Below are positions 44,852-53,456 of a stretch of 64,000 bases of DNA, one piece after another; within the stretch, counting starts at the first letter, position 1, and every line of letters begins with the position of its first letter. The notes beneath the pieces are model-generated. The model searched no databases. It was not told the origin of the DNA and saw nothing but the letters and a program-made list of their open reading frames with translations. This DNA is from DASSUW01 sp963844205 (GTDB taxonomy: Bacteria; Actinomycetota; Thermoleophilia; Solirubrobacterales; Solirubrobacteraceae), in the NCBI GenBank assembly GCA_963844205.1, contig CAWJNK010000001.1, positions 558,001 to 622,000 on the forward strand, written 5' to 3'. A program made the translations under genes and the position numbers.

Positions 44852-47808
44852 TGGGCTGGGAATGTACGACCTTCGGGCAGTGCGTCGAGCGCGCGGCGGG
44901 CGTGGTCGGCCCAGACCGGCATGCCGGCGTCGTCGTTGCGGCGGACCGCGGCCTGGAGCCGGGCCGCGGCCTCGTCGGGCCGGCCGAGCACCGCCGCGAG
45001 GCCTCCGAGGAGCCGCTCGGTCGAGCCGAAGCTCGAGATCGCCCGGCCCGCGGTGAGCGCCACGTCGGCGTACGGGAGCAGCCGCTCGTAGACCGGCGCC
45101 GCGAGCTCCGGGTCGTCGAGCTCGATCGCCGCGGAGGCGAGCTCGCCCACGCCCGACGGCCAGTTGACGTCGAACGGCAGGGCGCTGAAGTCGTCGGCGA
45201 CGAGCAGCGCGATCTGCTCGCGGGCGGCGTCGGGGCGGCCGGTGACCGCGAGCAGCCACGCGTAGGAGCAGCGCCACGCCGCCCCGGCGGGCGAGGTGGC
45301 GATCTTGTCGTGCAGCAGGTCGACGTCGAGCGCGTCCCAGGTGCCACGCATGGTGACCTCGCCGAAGACCAGCATCTCGCGGAACAGGCCGGCGTTGCGG
45401 TCGCCGGCGCGCTCGCCCTCCTCGCGCGCCCGGTCGCGCAGCTCGGCCGCCTCCTCCCAGCGACCGGCGTGGAGGGCGTCGACCGCAGCCCACAGCGGCG
45501 TGTACCACGTGTATGCCGGCATCCGCAGGCGGGCGGCGAGCTCGCCGTGGCGGGCGACCTCGGCACGCCACTCGTCCATGTCGAACGCTTCAAAGAGGTC
45601 GACGGCACACCAGTTCCGGGCCTGAAGCTCGACGTGCGGGTCGCCCGCTGCGGCGATCATCTCCTCCGCGGCGGCGAGCCGCTCCCGGAGCCGGTCCGGC
45701 CGCCATAGCGCCACGTGGCGCGCGTTCAGCGCCGCGGCGAGCGCGCGCCGGTCGCCCGACTCGCGCGCCACCGCGACCGCCTGCGAGCTCAAGGCCTCGC
45801 TCCGGTCGCGCGACGGCGCGTAGTACAGCTCGACCGCGAGCCGTGCCAGCAGCTCCGACCGCAGGATCGGTTCGTCGACCGCGGCCAGCGCCTCCTCCAG
45901 CAGTGAGATCGCGCCGGCGTCGAGGTCGATGATCGTCACGCCGAGGCCCGCGTGCCCGAGCGCCGCGCGGCCCAGAAGCGAAGCGTCGCCGGCTTGCCGG
46001 GCGACGGCCGCCGCCCGCTCGAAGCACGATCGCGCGAGCGCCGGCTCGCCCGCCCGCAGCAGCGCGTCGCCGCGCAGCAGCAGGAGCGGACCGGACTCGG
46101 CCTCGCGCGTGACCTCCAGCGCCCGCTCGAACTGCGCCGCAGCCTCCTCATAGGCCAACATCGCCAGCGCCTCCTCGCCGGCGCGCCGCAGGTACTCGGG
46201 CGCGCGCTCGTCCGCCGCCTCGCAGAGGTGAAAGGCGATCTCGGGCAGATGCCGCTCCTCCGCGGCCGCCATCAGCGCCTCCGCCGCCTGGCGGTGCAGC
46301 CGCGCCCGCCGCAGCGGGTTGAGGTCGCGGTCGACCGCCTCCCGCACGAGCGCGTGCGGGAACTCCAAAGTCCGTCCGTCGCCGGAGAGCAGGAGCCGCG
46401 CATCGAACAGCTCGTCGAGCAGCCGCTCCACCTCGGCCGCCGGGCGGCCGGCGACCTCGGCAAGGAGCGCCGCGTCGACGACCTGGCCCAGCACCGCGGC
46501 GACGGCCAGCAGGTCGTCGGCGTCGGGACTCAGGCGGGCGAGCCGGGCGCCAACGGCGTGGCGGACGCTCTCCGGTACCGACGTGTCGTCGTCGGCCAGC
46601 CCGCGCAGCACTTCCGCGACGAAGAACGCGTTCCCGCCGGTCCGCGCGTGCACGGCGCCCGTCACCCGCGCCGCCGCGTCCGGCCCCAGCCACGCGGCCG
46701 CCAGCTCGCCGACCTCCGCCTCGGCGAGCCCGCGGAGCCCGACCCGCTGCGCGCCGCCGTCACGCCGAAGGTCCGCGAGCGCGGCGGCCAGCGGCGTGCG
46801 ACGGCCCACCTCGGTGTCGCGGTACGTCCCGACCACCAGCAGCGGCGCCGGACGGCCGCTGCGCAGAACGAAGGAGAGCAGGAGGAGCGTCGGCCGGTCC
46901 GCCCAATGGAGGTCGTCGAGGACCACGACCAGCGGCCGCCGCTCGGCCACGCGCGTGAGCACGTCGTCGACGGCGAGGAACAGCCGGTGGCGAGCGCCGG
47001 GATCGTCCGAGAGCGCCCCGCGGCCGCCGCCCAGCAGCCGGTCGAGCTCGGGCGCTGCCGGCCCCGCGAGCGCGCGCGCCGCCGCCGGCCCGAGCTGGCG
47101 CAGCACGTCGGTGAACGGCTCGAACACGGCGAGCTGATCCTCCGAGCAGCGGCCGAGGAGCACGGTGGCCTCGCCCGCCGAGCGAGCGAACTCCAGCGCG
47201 AGCCGCGTCTTGCCCACGCCGGGCTCGCCGGCCAGCAGGAGAAGCCGGCGAGCGCGCCGCTCGAGGACCACGCCCCACGCCGCGCGCAGGCGCTCGAGCT
47301 CGGCGCCTCGACCCACGAACAGTTCGTCGCGCTCGAGCGCGGCGGGCCCCGGGATCGCCTCCGCCGCCCGGTCGGCGCCGGCTTCGTAGAGCCGGTCCGC
47401 GTGCCGCCGGCGCAGCTCGAACACCCAGTCGTCGTCCATGTCCTGCAGCAGCTCGCCGTCGAGCACAGCGACCGCGTCGTCGACCCGGCCCTCGTCGATC
47501 AGGGCGTCGAACTCGCGCAGGTCCACCCAGGCATCGTCGAGCGCGACGGTGTCCCTTCTCGCGACCAGCCGCTCGGCGTCGTCTCCGAGCGCCCGCCGGA
47601 GCTCGCTGAGCGCCGCGCGGAGGCTGGTGCGCGCGCTGGCGTCGAGCACGTCGGGCCAGAAGCGCGCCGCGAGTTCGCCGCGCGCATGCGGGCCCGGGTG
47701 CGCGGCGAGGTAGGCGAGCAGCGCGCGGGCGCGCCGTGACGACGGCAGCGGGATCTCGCGGCCGTCGGACTCGAGCGCGAGGCTTCCGGAGAGGCGCACG
47801 CGGAGCAT
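44842..47808 (-). CDS. SARP/AAA-ATPase transcriptional regulator
   Basis: The 988-residue protein has a winged helix (about 1-90, VRLSGSLALESDGREIPLPSSRRARALLAYLAA ... SLRAALSELRRALG) and a short BTAD-like linker. An AAA/STAND ATPase follows (P-loop AGEPGVGKTRLALEF about 191-206; Walker B LVVVLDDLHWAD about 288), then long TPR-type helices. Start ATG 47808 was chosen because the frame further up runs antisense through the divergent MFS gene. The last codons and the TAG stop are supplied by the first 10 nt of the tRNA gene. It is divergent from the exporter at 47873 and probably regulates it. Confidence 0.88.
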   Translation of the reverse strand: MLRVRLSGSLALESDGREIPLPSSRRARALLAYLAAHPGPHARGELAARFWPDVLDASARTSLRAALSELRRALGDDAERLVARRDTVALDDAWVDLREFDALIDEGRVDDAVAVLDGELLQDMDDDWVFELRRRHADRLYEAGADRAAEAIPGPAALERDELFVGRGAELERLRAAWGVVLERRARRLLLLAGEPGVGKTRLALEFARSAGEATVLLGRCSEDQLAVFEPFTDVLRQLGPAAARALAGPAAPELDRLLGGGRGALSDDPGARHRLFLAVDDVLTRVAERRPLVVVLDDLHWADRPTLLLLSFVLRSGRPAPLLVVGTYRDTEVGRRTPLAAALADLRRDGGAQRVGLRGLAEAEVGELAAAWLGPDAAARVTGAVHARTGGNAFFVAEVLRGLADDDTSVPESVRHAVGARLARLSPDADDLLAVAAVLGQVVDAALLAEVAGRPAAEVERLLDELFDARLLLSGDGRTLEFPHALVREAVDRDLNPLRRARLHRQAAEALMAAAEERHLPEIAFHLCEAADERAPEYLRRAGEEALAMLAYEEAAAQFERALEVTREAESGPLLLLRGDALLRAGEPALARSCFERAAAVARQAGDASLLGRAALGHAGLGVTIIDLDAGAISLLEEALAAVDEPILRSELLARLAVELYYAPSRDRSEALSSQAVAVARESGDRRALAAALNARHVALWRPDRLRERLAAAEEMIAAAGDPHVELQARNWCAVDLFEAFDMDEWRAEVARHGELAARLRMPAYTWYTPLWAAVDALHAGRWEEAAELRDRAREEGERAGDRNAGLFREMLVFGEVTMRGTWDALDVDLLHDKIATSPAGAAWRCSYAWLLAVTGRPDAAREQIALLVADDFSALPFDVNWPSGVGELASAAIELDDPELAAPVYERLLPYADVALTAGRAISSFGSTERLLGGLAAVLGRPDEAAARLQAAVRRNDDAGMPVWADHARRALDALPEGRTFPAQGR

Positions 47809-47833
47809 CGCGCCAACCCTACTTTCACGCTGC

Positions 47834-47851
47834 GAGAACGGTGGGAGAACG
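47834..47851 (+). promoter_or_regulatory. Candidate SARP operator: two direct heptamers
   Basis: GAGAACG at 47834-47840 and 47845-47851 are identical direct heptamers with a 4-nt spacer (11-bp period). They lie inside the 64-bp gap between the divergent SARP gene and the MFS gene. The spacing fits SARP binding sites. Function is inferred. Confidence 0.5.
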
Positions 47852-47872
47852 CGCGGCACGGACACTGCGCCC

Positions 47873-49087
47873 ATGACCGTGCTCCGTATCCGCGACGTCC
47901 GCCTGATCGTGAGCGCGGTCGGGCTGTCCGCCTTCGGCGACTTCCTGTTCTGGATCCTGATCGCCCTGCACATCGAGGCGATGACCGGCTCGCCGCTCGC
48001 GGTGTCGGCATTCTTCCTCGCCCTGTTCGGCCCGATCGTGGCGCTCGGCGGGTTCGCCGGCCGCCTCGCCGACCGGGTCGAGAACACGCGGCTGCTCCGG
48101 CTCGGCTCGCTCGCGCAGGCCGCGGTGGTCGTCGCGATGGCGGTCGGGAGCGACTCGCTGGCCGCCATCCTCGTGCTCACGGTCATGCTCGGGATCGGCG
48201 CGGCCATCACGCAGCCCGCCGAGTTCGCGCTCGTCCCGGCCGCGGCGGGCGAGGAGCATGTCGCGCAGGCGAACGGGCTCGTCGAGACCGCGCGCTACCT
48301 CGGGATGACCGGCGGCCCGCTCGCAGGCGGCGTGCTGGCCTCGACCGGGCTGCTCGAGGTCGGGCTGCTGATCGACGCGGCCACGTTCCTGACCGTGGCG
48401 CTCGCCGCGCGGCTCCTGCATGCCCGCCGCGACCCGCGCACCGCACCGAGGATCGACGGCGACAGCGGCCGCGCCCGCGACGGCCTCGCGTACCTCACCG
48501 CCGACCGCGTCCTGCGCATCACGCTCGGCGGCGCCGTGGTGGCGCTGCTGTTCTTCTCGATCTCGATGGCGGCCGAGCTCTTCTACGTCGTCGACGTCCT
48601 GGATGCCGGCGGGCTCGCCTACGGGCTGCTGGGTGCGGCCTGGACGGCCGGGATGGTGGCGGGAGCGGTCGGGATCCCACGCCGCGTGCCGCCGGCAGGG
48701 CTGGCTACCGCCGCGCTGGCCGCGGTCGCCGTCCAGGGCCTCGGCATCGCCGGCGCGGCAGCGGGCATGCTGTGGGCCGCGTTCGCCGGGTTCACGGTCG
48801 GCGGCATCGCGCACGGCGCCAAGAACGTCCTCATCCGGACCCTGATCCACGATCGCGTCCCCGAGGCGCTACGCGGCCGCGGCTTCGGCGTCTACAACGC
48901 GGCGCGCAACGCCGCCGAGCTGGGCGCGATCGGCGCGGGCGGCGCGCTGATCGGCGCCATCGGCGCCCAGCCCGCGCTGCTGCTGGCCGGCGCCGTCCCG
49001 GCCGCGATCGGCCTCGGCGCCCTGCTCCTGCTCGCCGGGCCCATTCCCATCACCAGGAGGACCGCACACGCCTATCTCGACGCATGA
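47873..49087 (+). CDS. MFS transporter
   Basis: The 404-residue protein has about 12 membrane helices. The start (RDVRLIVSAVGLSAFGDFLFWILIALHIEAMTGS) and loop 2-3 GRLADRVENTRLLRLG are typical of the MFS_3/enterobactin-exporter-like group, often drug or siderophore exporters. It is divergent from a SARP-type regulator. It ends 22 bp before the convergent MFS gene at 49110. The substrate is unknown. Confidence 0.88.
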   Translation: MTVLRIRDVRLIVSAVGLSAFGDFLFWILIALHIEAMTGSPLAVSAFFLALFGPIVALGGFAGRLADRVENTRLLRLGSLAQAAVVVAMAVGSDSLAAILVLTVMLGIGAAITQPAEFALVPAAAGEEHVAQANGLVETARYLGMTGGPLAGGVLASTGLLEVGLLIDAATFLTVALAARLLHARRDPRTAPRIDGDSGRARDGLAYLTADRVLRITLGGAVVALLFFSISMAAELFYVVDVLDAGGLAYGLLGAAWTAGMVAGAVGIPRRVPPAGLATAALAAVAVQGLGIAGAAAGMLWAAFAGFTVGGIAHGAKNVLIRTLIHDRVPEALRGRGFGVYNAARNAAELGAIGAGGALIGAIGAQPALLLAGAVPAAIGLGALLLLAGPIPITRRTAHAYLDA

Positions 49088-49109
49088 AGCCGGCCACGTG
49101 TACTGAGCG

Positions 49110-50327
49110 TCACGCCGGGCGGGCGAGCGGGCGGCGTGCGGGCACGGTGGGGAGGCTCAGGGCGAGCGCGGCGGCCGGCACCGGCAGCGCCGCGATCGTC
49201 CAGAGCACGGCGTGCAGGCCGGCGGCGTCGGCGATCAGGCCCAGTGCGGTCGCCGCCACGCCGCCGAGCCCGATCGCCAGCCCGAGCGTGATGCCCGACG
49301 CCAGCCCCACTCGGCTCGGCAGATACGCCTGGCCGAGCACGATCGTGATCGAGAAGCTCGCGATCGCGACGAAGCCGACGAGGCCGAGGACGACCGTGGC
49401 CGCCGCGGCCCCCACCAGCGGGAGGACGACCAGCAACGGCAGCAGGAGCACCTGGGTGCCGATCAGCACCGCCCGGGCGCCCCAGCGGTCGACGAGCCCG
49501 CCGCCGACCAGCGTGCCCACCGCGCCCATCGCGAGCATGACCGTGAGCGCGGCGTTGCCCGCCGCCTCGGTGGAGGCCAGCTCCGCGATGAAGTAGGCGG
49601 GCACGAACGCCTGGAGGCCGAAGTACACGCCCGAACGCAGCGCGATCAGCCCGCCGAGCCGCGTGAACGCGCCCCAGTCGTCCTCGCCGGTGGCCGCCGA
49701 CGCCGGCGCCTGCACCTCCTCCAGCCCGCGCAGCCACCCCAGCTCGCGGACGATCAGCACCGCGGCCGCCAGCGGGAACACCACGAGTGCGAGCGTCCCG
49801 CTCAGCCCGAACACCAGGACGAGCGGCGTGGTCAGCAGCGGCCCGAGCGCGAAGCCGGCGTTGCCGCCCACCGAGAACAGGCTCATGCCGCGGCCCTTCC
49901 GCTCCGCCGACGCGAACCCCGCGAACTTCGCGCCTTCGGGATGGAACGCCGCCACGCCGAGGCCGCTCACGGCGACCGCGACCGCGGTGAGCGCGTACGT
50001 CGGCGCCGGGCCGGCGAGCGCGATCCCGACGCCCGCCAAGACCAGTCCGCCCGGCATCAGCCACGGCGTCGCGATCCGGTCGGAGAGCAGCCCGAACAGC
50101 GGCTGCACGATCGAGGAGCTGATCGTCGAGAACAGCACCAGCGCGCCGAGCGCGGCGTACGAGTAGCCGCGGTCGGCGGCCAGGAACGGCAGCAGCGCGG
50201 GGACCGCGCCCTGGCAAAGATCGACGCACAGATGGCCGCTGCCCAGCACCCCGAGGGCGCGCCGGTCGAGGCCCACGCGATGTTCGCGAAGCGAACTCGC
50301 AAGGCCGAGCTTGCTCGGCCCGCTCAC
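49110..50327 (-). CDS. MFS transporter, fosmidomycin-resistance (Fsr)-like
   Basis: The 405-residue, 12-helix protein has HLCVDLCQGAVPALLPFLAADRGYSYAALGALVLFSTISSSIVQPLFG, the Fsr-type opening, and AAFHPEGAKFAGFASAERKGRGMSLFSVGGNAGFALGPLL in helices 4-5. The GTG start overlaps the stop of the metallopeptidase gene by 4 nt (GTGA), so the two are co-translated. Fsr relatives export small drugs; the cargo here is not known. Confidence 0.88.
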   Translation of the reverse strand: MSGPSKLGLASSLREHRVGLDRRALGVLGSGHLCVDLCQGAVPALLPFLAADRGYSYAALGALVLFSTISSSIVQPLFGLLSDRIATPWLMPGGLVLAGVGIALAGPAPTYALTAVAVAVSGLGVAAFHPEGAKFAGFASAERKGRGMSLFSVGGNAGFALGPLLTTPLVLVFGLSGTLALVVFPLAAAVLIVRELGWLRGLEEVQAPASAATGEDDWGAFTRLGGLIALRSGVYFGLQAFVPAYFIAELASTEAAGNAALTVMLAMGAVGTLVGGGLVDRWGARAVLIGTQVLLLPLLVVLPLVGAAAATVVLGLVGFVAIASFSITIVLGQAYLPSRVGLASGITLGLAIGLGGVAATALGLIADAAGLHAVLWTIAALPVPAAALALSLPTVPARRPLARPA

Positions 50328-51478
50328 GAGCCCGCCGCCACGCGCGCCGCCAGGGTCCGGCCGGGAGCGACCGCGAGCGTGACCGTCCCGTCGCGGCGCG
50401 CGACCGCGGCACCGTCGAGCTCCGCGGCGATCTCGCGCAGGCGTTGGGCGAACTCGGTCGCGTCGCCAAGCGTGTCCCAGCGCCAGCGCATGACGAGGAC
50501 GGATGCGCCGCCCGCGCGCCACAGCTCATAGCGGTCGCCGCCCCACCCCGCGGCCGCCGCCGACGCCCCGCCGAGCAGCTCGCGCGTCTGCAGCTCCCCC
50601 CACACCCCGGCATGGGCGCGCTCCCAGGCGTCGCCGAGCACGGCGCCGACCCGCAGGCGCACCGGCATCGGCTCGTCGGCATCGAAGTAGGCGGCCGGGT
50701 GCAGCACCTGCTCGGTCGACGACGGCGGGCGCAGCTCGTACGCGGTGTCCACGAGGTCCCACCGCCCACCCGCACGCCGCAGCAGCTCGCTCACGAACTG
50801 CTCCCCGCCCAGGTACGGGTACAGCACGACCGCCTGCAGGAACGGCGGCAGGCCGCCCGTGTCCTGGAACGCCGAGGAGAGCAGCCCGCCGAGCGTCTCC
50901 TCGGCGCTGAAGTGCCGCTGCACGTAGGCGTACATGAGCGCGGTCGCGGTGCCCTCGTGCAGCGCGGTGCGGGCGAGCGTGCGGTCGTCCGTCGACGGCG
51001 CGGTCTCGAGCCCGAAGCGCTGGTCCTCGAGCGCGTGGGTGAGCTCGTGGGCGAGCACCATCTCCTCGAGCACGCGGTTGCCGGTGCCGGCGCCCTCGAC
51101 CACGCGCAGACGCCCGTCGCGCGGGTCGTAGTAGCCGGCGATCCCCTCGCCGAACAGCGAGCCGCTCAGCTCGCGCAGGTCGGCGTCCTCGTCGATCAGG
51201 CCCAGCAGCTTGTAGATCTCCTCGTCCGCGGCGAGCCGCTCGGGCGGATATTCGCGATCGAGGTCCTCGAGACCCTCGCGCCGCGCCTGCTCGCCGGTGA
51301 CCGCGAGCGGCCGCGGCACCTGTTCGAAGCGCAGCCCGCGCAGCCCCTCCACGCGCTCGGCGATCACGCGCACCGGCGCGGCGGCGGGCAGCGGCTCGGT
51401 CCCGCTGTCCTCGGTCGCGTACCACAGCCCCAGCAGGGCCGCGGCCAGGACCGCCATCACCACGAGAGGCATCCGCAT
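50324..51478 (-). CDS. Membrane-anchored putative zinc metallopeptidase
   Basis: The 384-residue protein has an N-terminal hydrophobic anchor or signal (residues 3-20, MPLVVMAVLAAALLGLWYA). It contains the zinc-binding motif HELTH in EEMVLAHELTHALEDQRFGL (about residue 145), then LHEGTATALMYAYVQRHF, where the Glu may be the third ligand. This is a conserved actinobacterial family with peptidase-like features but no known substrate. It is translated with the downstream MFS gene. Confidence 0.75.
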   Translation of the reverse strand: MRMPLVVMAVLAAALLGLWYATEDSGTEPLPAAAPVRVIAERVEGLRGLRFEQVPRPLAVTGEQARREGLEDLDREYPPERLAADEEIYKLLGLIDEDADLRELSGSLFGEGIAGYYDPRDGRLRVVEGAGTGNRVLEEMVLAHELTHALEDQRFGLETAPSTDDRTLARTALHEGTATALMYAYVQRHFSAEETLGGLLSSAFQDTGGLPPFLQAVVLYPYLGGEQFVSELLRRAGGRWDLVDTAYELRPPSSTEQVLHPAAYFDADEPMPVRLRVGAVLGDAWERAHAGVWGELQTRELLGGASAAAAGWGGDRYELWRAGGASVLVMRWRWDTLGDATEFAQRLREIAAELDGAAVARRDGTVTLAVAPGRTLAARVAAGS

Positions 51479-51522
51479 CCCTGATTGGATAGCGGGTCCC
51501 CGACCGAAAGGACGTCAGATCG

Positions 51523-52245
51523 ATGCCAGAGCGCGCCGCCCTCGTCACCGGAGCCTCGAGCGGGATCGGGCTCGCGATCGCCGATGTGCTGGGCGCCGAG
51601 GGCTACGGGCTGACCGTCGCCTCGCGGCGGCCCGAGAAGCTCGCCGCCGCCACCGAGGAGCTGCGCGGGAAGGGCTACGACGTCCAGGAGGTGGCCGCCA
51701 ACCTCACCGAGGAGGAGGACATCCAGCGCGTGGTCGCCTTCCACCGCGACCGCTACGCCCGGCTCGACGTGCTCGTCAACAGCGCCGGCGTCGGCGTCGG
51801 AGCGGCGGTCGCCGACATCCAGACCAAGCGGGCCGACATGCAGCTCGACCTCAACGTGCGCGCGATCATCCTCTTCTACCGCGAGTGCTCGGAGCTGCTG
51901 CGCGCGGCCGGCGCCGAGCACCGCAATGCGCTCGTGGTCAACCTCGCCTCGATCGCCGGCAAGTCCGGTGCCGCGTGGCTGTCGGTGTACTCGGCGACCA
52001 AGGCCGCGGTGGTCGGCTGGACGCAGGCGATGAACCAGGAGCTGAACGGCGACGGCGTCAAGTCGGTCGCCCTCTGCCCCGGGTTCGTCGACACGCCTAT
52101 GACCGAGTTCATCCGCGAGCAGGTCAGCCAGGAGGAGATGATCCAGCCCTCCGACATCGGCGAGGCGGTGCGCTATCTGCTCAAACTGTCCCCCGCCTGC
52201 GTGGTTCCCGAGATCGTCTTCCAGCGGCCGGGCCAGGCGATCTGA
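51523..52245 (+). CDS. Short-chain dehydrogenase/reductase
   Basis: The 240-residue classical SDR has the NAD(P) motif TGASSGIG (residues 9-16), NSAG (about 86), the catalytic Ser in VVNLASIAGKSG and YSATK (Tyr and Lys, about 156-160). SRRPEKL after beta2 favours NADP(H). It ends PACVVPEIVFQRPGQ like 3-ketoacyl reductase relatives. The substrate is unknown. Confidence 0.88.
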   Translation: MPERAALVTGASSGIGLAIADVLGAEGYGLTVASRRPEKLAAATEELRGKGYDVQEVAANLTEEEDIQRVVAFHRDRYARLDVLVNSAGVGVGAAVADIQTKRADMQLDLNVRAIILFYRECSELLRAAGAEHRNALVVNLASIAGKSGAAWLSVYSATKAAVVGWTQAMNQELNGDGVKSVALCPGFVDTPMTEFIREQVSQEEMIQPSDIGEAVRYLLKLSPACVVPEIVFQRPGQAI

Positions 52246-52327
52246 GGCAACTGCGCAATGAAACGGCCACACCTGCGTTCCTGCTCGCAGTACATTTGAC
52301 GACGCGTTGGCAGGACGGGCTTTCGAT

Positions 52328-53071
52328 GTGAGTGCTACAGGCAACGGAGACACCGTCGTTTCTCTGCGTGCAGAGCTGGACCGCACCGAGCGGCAGGCGT
52401 CGGCCCGCCAGCGCCAGCTCGAGCGCTATGCCGCGGACCTGCGCGAGGTGTTCAAGCAGGAGCGCAGCCGCGCCCAGGAGCTGCGCGACTCCTACCGCGC
52501 GACCGTCCGGGCGCTCTCCAACGCCGTCGAGGCCCGCGACTCCTACACCGGCAAGCACGCCGAGCGCGTCACCGCCTACGGCATCGCGCTCGCCCAGGCG
52601 GTCGGTCTTGACACTGACCGGGTTCCCGGGATCGAGTTCGGGTTCCTGCTGCACGACGTCGGCAAGGTCGGCGTGCCCGACGCGATCCTGTTCAAGCCCG
52701 GCTCGCTCGACGAGGCCGAGTTCGCGCTGATCGCCCAGCACCCGGTCATCGGCTCGGAGATCCTGCGCGACGTCGACTTCCTGGGCGACGGCAAGCTCGT
52801 CGTCCGCCATCACCACGAGCGCTGGGACGGCAGGGGCTATCCCGACCAGCTCGCGGGCGAGGCGATCCCGCTCCCGGCGCGCGTGTTCGCGGTCGCCGAT
52901 GCGCTCGACGCGCTGACCACCGACCGTCCCTACCGGCGCGGCACCCGCTTCTCACGTGCGCGCGACGAGATCCGCTCGAACGCGGGCTCGCAGTTCGATC
53001 CCGTGGTCGTCGCCGCGCTCGACCGCATCCCGGATGCGCGGTTCGCCGAGCTGCGGAACGAGATCGCGTGA
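52328..53071 (+). CDS. HD-GYP domain phosphodiesterase
   Basis: About 247 residues from GTG 52328 (TTG 52307 is also possible). An N-terminal coiled coil (LRAELDRTERQASARQRQLERYAADLREVFKQE) leads to an HD-GYP domain: HDVGKVG (HD), HHERWDGRGYP (GYP signature), ADALDALTTDRPYR. HD-GYP enzymes degrade cyclic di-GMP. The sensor is not fused; the next gene, a single receiver domain, overlaps by 4 nt (GTGA) and is probably its partner. Confidence 0.9.
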   Translation: MSATGNGDTVVSLRAELDRTERQASARQRQLERYAADLREVFKQERSRAQELRDSYRATVRALSNAVEARDSYTGKHAERVTAYGIALAQAVGLDTDRVPGIEFGFLLHDVGKVGVPDAILFKPGSLDEAEFALIAQHPVIGSEILRDVDFLGDGKLVVRHHHERWDGRGYPDQLAGEAIPLPARVFAVADALDALTTDRPYRRGTRFSRARDEIRSNAGSQFDPVVVAALDRIPDARFAELRNEIA

Positions 53072-53442
53072 CGCGGACGATCCTGATCGTCGACGACGAG
53101 CCGGCCATCCGCAAGCTCATCGCGACCACGCTCGAGGACGTCGCCGGCTACCGGCTCGAGGAGGCGGAGAACGGCGCCGAGGCGGTGCAGCGCGCGGTCC
53201 AGGCGCGGCCGGAGATCGTGTTCCTCGACGTGGACATGCCGCGGGTGAACGGGATCGAGGCGTGTCGCCGGCTGCGGTCGGACCCGGCGACGGCCGACGC
53301 CACGATCGTGATGCTGACCGGCGCGTCGGGCCCGCAGGCCGAGCGAGGCGCGCTGGCCGCGGGCGCCGACCTGTTCCTCACCAAGCCCTTCTCGCCGCTC
53401 CACCTGCTCCGGCTGGTGGACCGGATCGGCGCCGCCTCCTGA
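53068..53442 (+). CDS. Single-domain response regulator (CheY-like)
   Basis: The 124-residue receiver has TILIVDDEPAIRKLI (acidic pair), VFLDVDMPRVNGIE (phosphoacceptor Asp about 53), IVMLTGAS (Thr) and FLTKPFSP (Lys). It has no output domain. The 4-nt overlap with the HD-GYP gene suggests that phosphorylation controls c-di-GMP breakdown in trans. No histidine kinase is in the window. Confidence 0.9.
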   Translation: MTRTILIVDDEPAIRKLIATTLEDVAGYRLEEAENGAEAVQRAVQARPEIVFLDVDMPRVNGIEACRRLRSDPATADATIVMLTGASGPQAERGALAAGADLFLTKPFSPLHLLRLVDRIGAAS

Positions 53443-53456
53443 TACGGTCGCGCGCC

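Noticed and set aside
45952..47739. 595-codon plus-strand frame opposite the SARP gene
   Set aside because: Antisense shadow caused by high GC; composition is Arg/Gln-rich and the minus strand has clear domains.
47809..48210. N-terminal extension of the SARP-type regulator by 134 residues
   Set aside because: The extension runs antisense to the MFS gene and is low-complexity; the winged helix begins right at Met 47808.
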